A DNA stretch of 64,000 bases from Bacteroidota bacterium. Lineage in GTDB: Bacteria; Bacteroidota; Bacteroidia; B-17B0; Aurantibacillaceae. The stretch is from NCBI GenBank assembly GCA_016708845.1, contig JADJFB010000016.1, positions 89,357 through 153,356 on the forward strand. The letters run 5' to 3'. A program made the translations under genes and the position numbers. Positions 58,878 to 64,000 of the stretch are shown here, in pieces (the first letter of the stretch is position 1; every line of letters begins with the position of its first letter). The notes under the pieces were generated by a model, which did not search any database, had not been told where the DNA came from, and worked only from the letters and a program-made list of their open reading frames with translations.

Positions 58878-59495
58878 ATGAGCGATAATATATTACAACA
58901 AGTAAATTCTTACTACACACAAAAAATTATTCAAATGGAGCAACCCTCAAGGGGTTGATTGGAACTCTGTCGAATCGCAACAATTAAGATTTGAAGTTTT
59001 ATCTACTGTTATTAACGAAAACAAAAATTTTCAACTGGATTATGGTTGCGGTTTTGGCTCGATGTATGACTTTTTTTACAAAAATATTCCAATTTAATTT
59101 TACTGGTTTTGATATTTCGGAAGAAATGATTGCCGAAGCATTGAGATTACATGCCAATGATTCCTCTAGTAAATGGATTACCAATTTAGATGATAACGAT
59201 GTTTTGACTTTACTATAGCGAGTGGTATTTTTAATGTTAAACTAAAAACACAAACGAAGATTGGCTAAATTATATATTAGAAACGTTACAAAAATTAAAT
59301 AGTCATTCTTCAAAAGGATTTTCGTTTAATGTACTTACTAAATATTCTGATAAAGAATTTATGAAAGATTATTTGTACTATGCAGATCCCTTGTTTTTAT
59401 TTGATTATTGTAAAACTAATTTTTCGAGAAATGTAGCTATACTACATGATTATAATTTATATGAATTTACCATTATAGTTAGAAAAAATGGATAA
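58878..59495 (+). CDS. SAM-dependent methyltransferase, frameshifted
   Basis: MSDNILQQVNSYYTQKI, LDYGCGFGSMYDF (SAM-binding motif I), FTGFDISEEMIAEALR (motif Post-I), and a later ASGIFNVKL. Class I Rossmann methyltransferase of about 205 residues. It has a start directly behind the WbqC-like gene and its end overlaps the next start (ATGGATAA). It probably methylates a sugar of the repeat unit or the chain end; the latter is attractive next to an ABC exporter, as chain-terminal caps are read by Wzt. Confidence 0.72.
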
Positions 59496-60286
59496 AGTGG
59501 TTATTTTTGCTGATCATACAATTGGCTATTGGCTTACAGAATATTTATTACAAAATCAAAAAAATTATTTTATTGCTGATGTGTACACCAATGAAACTGC
59601 AAACGCTTGGTGGGATGATTTAAGGCTACTGCAAAATTATTACCCTATAAAAATAAAGCTATTTGATCCAGATACAACATACTTAGAGCTTAAAAAAACG
59701 AACCCTGATTACTTATTGCTATTATCTTGGAAACATTTAATTAAGAAAAATATTCTAGAAAATGTAAAAGTATGTACGGTTAATTTGCACTATAGTTTAC
59801 TTCCAAAACATCGAGGAGTTTATCCTGTAAATTGGGCTATCTATTCTGGTGATACAGAAACAGGAATTACTTTTCATATCGTGGATGAGAAAGTGGATAA
59901 TGGCCCCATTGTTGGTCAATTGACTGAAAAAATTTCTGTTTTTGATGATGCCTTTTCTCTTATTCAAAAACTTGATATTCTTGCATTAAAGCTGTTTAAA
60001 AAAAATATGGGATAATAGAAGTGATTGGAAAACAGTGCCACAAGAAAATGAAAAAATATCTTACCATAGTAAAAGTGATTTTATAAAAGTTGTAAAATTG
60101 ACTTAAATCAAAGAGGAACTTTTCTTGAATTCATTAACATAATAAGATCAAAAAATTCAACAATGATACAAGTGCCTATTTTTATGATGACAATGGTCAA
60201 AAAATTAAAGTAAATATCACTTTGTCAAAAGATGATTCTGTTTAAAGTTTACGTTTTATTCAAAAATCAAACCTGTAAATGATTAA
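59488..60286 (+). CDS. Nucleotide-sugar N-formyltransferase (Fmt-like)
   Basis: MDKVVIFADHTIGYWLTEYL then a Rossmann core with LLLLSWKHLIKKNIL, and the formyltransferase active site in NLHYSLLPKHRGVYPVNWAI (Asn, His) with Asp in VDEKVDNGPIVGQ. The first 175 residues are unbroken; a break near 60003 is followed by SDWKTVPQENEKISY and a small beta end (AYFYDDNGQKIKVNITLS). Similar enzymes (VioF, FdtF-type) transfer formyl from N10-formyl-THF to the 4-amino group of dTDP-sugars. The next gene makes such a sugar. Confidence 0.8.
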
Positions 60287-60305
60287 AATATTATATTAAA
60301 ATGTT

Positions 60306-61419
60306 ATGATAGGATTTAATAAACCATATTTTTCGGGTAACGAAACAAATTATATTGCAGAAGCTGTGGCTTCCATGAAAATTTCTGGTGATGGTATCTT
60401 TACCAAAAATGCCATGATTTTTTGAAAAGTACAATTTCAAAAAGGTATTGCTTACTACATCTTGCACCGATGCTTTAGAAATGGCTGCTATATTATTAAA
60501 TATACAACCAGGTGATGAGGTCATAGCACCCTCTTATACATTTGTATCAACTGTTAATGCTTTTGTGTTGAGAGGAGCTAAAATTGTTTTTGTTGATAGT
60601 AATGAGAAAATCCAAATTTGGATGTTACTAAAATGAAGAGCCCATTACTAATAAAACCAAAGTCATTTTCCGGTACACTACGCAGGTATTGCTTGCGACA
60701 TGGATAAAATTATGGAGTTGGCAGCCAAACATAATTTATTTGTTGTCGAAGATGCTGCTCAAACCATCGATTCGTTTTATAAAGGTAAACCATTAGGAAG
60801 TATTGGACACTTATCAGCGTTTTCGTTTCATGAAACTAAAAACATAGTTTCTGGTGAAGGTGGAATGTTAGTGATTAATGATGATAGGTTTATTGAACGC
60901 GCCGAAATTATTAGAGAAAAGGGAACTAATCGATCTCAGTTTTTTAGAGGAGAAGTTGATAAATACGGTTGGGTAGATTTAGGTTCATTTTTTACCTTCT
61001 GATATGATTGCTGCATTTTATTTGCTCAACTAGAAAACCTAGATAATATTCAGAAAAACGAAAGGAAATTTGGTTGCACTTTATGAAGCGTTAAAATGTT
61101 TAAAAAATAAGGGTATACAATTACCAGTAATTCCAGATTTTGCCTCCAATAATGCACACATGTTTTATTTAGTTTGCAATAGTCTCGAACAACGAACAGC
61201 ACTTATTGAGCATTTAAAAAATGATAATATTCAAGCAGTATTTCATTATTTATCGTTAAATAAAAGTCCATATTATCAACAAAGTATTGCTGACCTGATA
61301 ATTTAATGCAATCCGACAGATATACAGATTGCTTAGTAAGGTTGCCAATGTATTACGAGTTATCGCAACAAAATATTTCTCAAATTTTAAATTCTATTTT
61401 AATTTTTTTTAATGAATAA
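60306..61419 (+). CDS. wecE: dTDP-4-amino-4,6-dideoxygalactose transaminase, frameshifted
   Basis: MIGFNKPYFSGNETNYI, ISGDGIFTK, LLTTSCTDALEMAAILLNIQ, VIAPSYTFVSTVNAFVLRGA, PVHYAGIACDMDKIM, HNLFVVEDAAQTIDSFYKGK, AFSFHETKNIVSGEGGMLV (PLP-binding Lys in HETKN) and REKGTNRSQFFRGEVDKYGW match E. coli WecE/RffA nearly segment by segment. It uses glutamate to aminate dTDP-4-keto-6-deoxyglucose to dTDP-Fuc4N. Its end overlaps the next start by eight bases. No rmlA/rmlB is in this window; these must lie elsewhere. Confidence 0.92.
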
Positions 61420-62565
61420 TTTACATATTATTCAAGACGGGCCGCATTCAAATTGGTTTGTTGCAAGATGTATTAAATTTAGTGCAAATTCAACAAACCA
61501 CTTTGTTTGTTTAAGTGATTCGCCAAAATACATTATCGACACTAAAATTGAAGTGCGCCGAAATTCGATAGAAATCATTAAAAAATATTGCGGCAGATGT
61601 AAATAGTGGTATGTATCAAAATATTATTATTAGTTATTTAGATGAAACTGCCGCTCACATTATAGAGCTAATTACTAATAAAAAAGTAAATATAATTTGG
61701 ATTATTTGGGGAGCAGATTTATATTATTTGCCAAAATTTGGCGAAATAATTATGACACTTATTCTTCGAATTTTTGAATATAAATTTAAAAAGTCACATT
61801 TTTAAGCAATATCAATTAGCTAAAAAGCATTATTTACATCGTCATAGAACGTATCGCCATATTTACGAGGCTATCAAAAAAGTAACTATTTGCGCCACAT
61901 TAACATCAAGCGATTACCAATTGGTTAAAAATAAATTGAATTCAAAAGTTAAACTTATTGATTTTGTTATATCAGGTATTGATGATTTTGTGAGTAGCAG
62001 TAACATCGATTTTAATCAAAAAAAGCAAAATATTTTGCAAATAGGAAATTCGCCGACCCATCTAATAATCATTTTGAAATTTTTAAAAAGTTAAAAGATG
62101 TACAATTTATGGGACAAATTTATTGCCCACTTTCTTATGGTAATTTGCATTACGCTAAAAATTAAAAGAAGATGTTGCGGGTTGGTTTCCAAAGAGAAGT
62201 TACAAATTGATGATGTACTCATGCCAAAGGAAGAGTATTTTCAGAAAATTAGTAAAATTGGATTTGTGGTTATGGCTCATAGTCGACAACAATCTTTTGG
62301 TAATTTGATTGCACAGCTATATTTTGAGCTAAGGTTTTTTAAAAGACAAAGCGCCACTTCATTTATTGTTTAGTAGTTGGGGATTGAAAGTTTATAGTAT
62401 CGAACATGATTTAAACGAAGAAGGATTGACTTCTTTTTAGATGAAGAGTTTCAATTGAAAAATAGAGATATTTTATCAACTATTTTGTCAAATAAAAGAA
62501 TTGAACATTTTTATAATAACTTGTTAAACGCTAATATAATGCATAATATTGGAAGAAAGATTTAG
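61412..62565 (+). CDS. GT56 (WecF/RffT-like) 4-amino-fucose transferase, frameshifted
   Basis: MNNLHIIQDGPHSNWFVARC, IIWGADLYYLPKFG, a reconstructed IGNSADPSNNHFEIFKKLK, QIYCPLSYGNLHYAKKLKE, MPKEEYFQKISKIGFVVMAH then QQSFGNLIAQLYFG are typical of TDP-Fuc4NAc:lipid II transferase. It transfers the product of WecE, once acylated, to a lipid carrier sugar. It follows wecE with overlap, which supports the match. Many one-base breaks. Confidence 0.85.
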
Positions 62566-63778
62566 TGAGTAAGCGTAAAATTTTATATATTATTTTTCAT
62601 CAGCTGTCAGTGATGTGACATCTGGCGTTGGGTTGAAGGTGTTAAACAAGGCTAAGGCTATTATTAATAATGGCTACGAAATTGATATAATTACTTTTGG
62701 TGCTGAAGATATAGAAGTAATAAAAGATGGAATTAAATTTATTACTTTAAAACATGCACCAATTAGGCACACTTATTTCAATGAAATAAATATAAATAAG
62801 TATATGTTTTATTACTGACTAAATGGGTTAGTCAAAATGAAAGTAATTACGATTGGTTTTATTTTAGGTATCCAGGAGCAAGCCGCTCTTTACTTGATTT
62901 TTGTAAAAATTTCCAAGCAAAGTAGTGTTTGAACATAATACCATTGAAATAGATGAGTTTACTTTTAGTTGCTAAACAAAAAGCAAAGAATATTCAATTA
63001 GCTATTAATCCTAGTGTATTAGCGCATTATTATGAAGTGAGGTATTATAGAATAATCGCTGAGAGCAAGTATTTTAAAAAATTTCAAAGTATGCTTTAGC
63101 AGGAGTTGCTGTTACGCATGAGATTAAAAACTATGAGGAGAGTAGGGCGGTAAGTGCATATAATTGCTTTGTGATATCTAATGGTATTTTGTTCCCAAAA
63201 AATTTTTACAATCCATCCTCAATTAATTAATAGTGACGTTAAATTGGCTATGCTTATTGGCTACGATGCTGATTGGCATGGAGTTAAGCGAATTGTTGAT
63301 AGTTTGAAGGTTTATACTGGAAAAACAAAAATTCAAATAGATATAATAGGTAAAATTGACCCTAAATTATACCTTTTGAAAATTCAGAAAACAAGGAAGT
63401 CAACTTTTTAAATACCTTGTCATATAGCGCAGTGGCAGATGCATTGTGTTATTATGACGCTGGTTTAGGAACCATGGCGGCATACTTAAAAAATATAAAT
63501 GAAGCTTCTCCTTTAAAAGTTAGAGATTATTTGGTGAATGGCTTCCTGTAATTAGGGTATGAGGATACTGATATCACTGATAATTTGGAATTAAAAAGTA
63601 TTGCTTAACATTTCCTAATAATGGCAACGTTATAGATTTTAATAGCGTTGTTAATTTTGTAACTAAAATGAAAAGTAATAAAAATCATAAAGCGCAAATT
63701 TTTGAGATTTCAAAACAACAAATTGATGTTAATTTGAAAATGAAAACTTTGTTAACGTCAATTCAAAATATTAAGTAA
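62565..63778 (+). CDS. Glycosyltransferase (GT4-like), frameshifted
   Basis: GTG 62565 (VSKRKILYIIFS). N-domain: DVTSGVGLKVLNKAKAIINN with GYEIDIITFG, and KVVFEHNTIEIDEF. C-domain: LAMLIGYDADWHGVKRIVDS, IDIIGKI, YYDAGLGTMAAYLKNINEAS, PLKVRDYLVNGLPVI. The last motif (PLKxRDYLxxGLPVI) is typical of GT4 members, with the Glu of EAS near the donor site. At least eight breaks. Ends in TAATG with the next gene. Confidence 0.78.
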
Positions 63779-64000
63779 TGTTGGGTTTAGTTAGTATTAT
63801 TATGCCCGCATATAATTGCGAAAGTTTGTAAAGCAGGCTATTAATTCTATTTTAGATCAAACTTATACGAATTTTGAGTTGTTAATAGCTGATGATTGCT
63901 CAAAGATTCTACAAAACAAATTATTGATTCTTATTCAGATCACAGAATTAAAAAATTTCATAACAACATAAATTTAGGATATTTAAAAGCTAGTAATAAT
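63778..64000 (+). CDS. GT2-family glycosyltransferase, partial
   Basis: The start MLGLVSIIMPAYNCE(S)FV, AINSILDQTYTNFELLIADD and RIKKFHNNINLGYLKASNN are the first 75 residues of a GT-A fold family 2 transferase. It is cut by the window end and broken twice. The ATG shares its A with the stop of the preceding gene. Confidence 0.85.

Noticed and set aside
48600..64000. Mass pseudogenisation or programmed frameshifting of the whole sugar locus.
   Set aside because: Breaks are evenly spread, fall in homopolymers, ignore gene function and leave all motifs intact; no slippery-site context is shared.
1..64000. tRNA, rRNA and CRISPR genes.
   Set aside because: None found by eye on either strand; a tRNA or CRISPR search program would settle it.

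Overview
The window is low-GC DNA from a member of the Bacteroidota. The evidence is T9SS sorting tails (YPNP-type motif, then a short beta domain ending in KIV or RII), TonB receptors with an N-terminal carboxypeptidase-like domain, TAnnTTTG promoter elements instead of sigma70 boxes, a bacterial GH3 protein, and an exosortase of the XrtF type with its partner. XrtF points towards Flavobacteriales or a close relative.

Layout. 1-4.4 kb: a TonB receptor, a SpoIIE-type phosphatase, a small helical protein and a PhoB-like response regulator; the intergenic regions here share operator-like motifs. 4.4-10.1 kb: a double-thioredoxin protein, a T9SS cargo protein, a YdcF-like lipoprotein, a DUF2452-like protein, RecQ and a tetrapyrrole-methylase-family methyltransferase. 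10.3-16.8 kb: two paralogous secreted M43 metalloproteases, the second carrying a PKD domain and six Ig-like repeats. 16.8-24 kb: glucosaminidase/LysM, AlkD-like protein, prolyl oligopeptidase, a DUF1571 protein and a kdsB-aroK-outer-membrane-protein operon. 24.1-31.2 kb (minus strand): GH3, a zinc-ribbon membrane protein, a TPR protein, a small frameshifted TonB-C-like gene, PolX/PHP, ispD and an HTH regulator. 31.5-34.7 kb: envelope genes (lipoprotein-like, CsgG-like plus barrel, CDP-alcohol phosphatidyltransferase). 34.8-39.7 kb: two related outer-membrane barrel/TSP3 proteins flanking a SPOR protein. 40-48.5 kb: a TonB receptor, an M16 peptidase, glyA, the XrtF pair and a tiny secreted peptide. 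48.6-64 kb: one plus-strand surface-polysaccharide locus: a BY-kinase (Wzc type), a NusG-like antiterminator, a sugar epimerase, a T9SS delta-60 repeat protein, a winged-helix regulator, an ABC exporter (Wzm/Wzt), a WbqC-like protein, a methyltransferase, a sugar N-formyltransferase, WecE, a WecF-like transferase and two glycosyltransferases.

Sequence quality. Up to about 48.5 kb single-base frameshifts occur only every few kilobases. From about 48.6 kb to the end, almost every gene is broken by one-base errors, mostly in short A/T runs, roughly every hundred bases. I read this as uncorrected sequencing error, not decay, because the proteins reconstruct cleanly across frames. Coordinates in that part are approximate, and each gene there is given as one CDS across its breaks.

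The most interesting biology is a candidate regulon around the response regulator, the exosortase/peptide unit beside the polysaccharide locus, a WecE + formyltransferase + WecF set that predicts an N-formylated 4-amino-4,6-dideoxyhexose, the paired barrel/SPOR cluster, and two families of dispersed intergenic elements.
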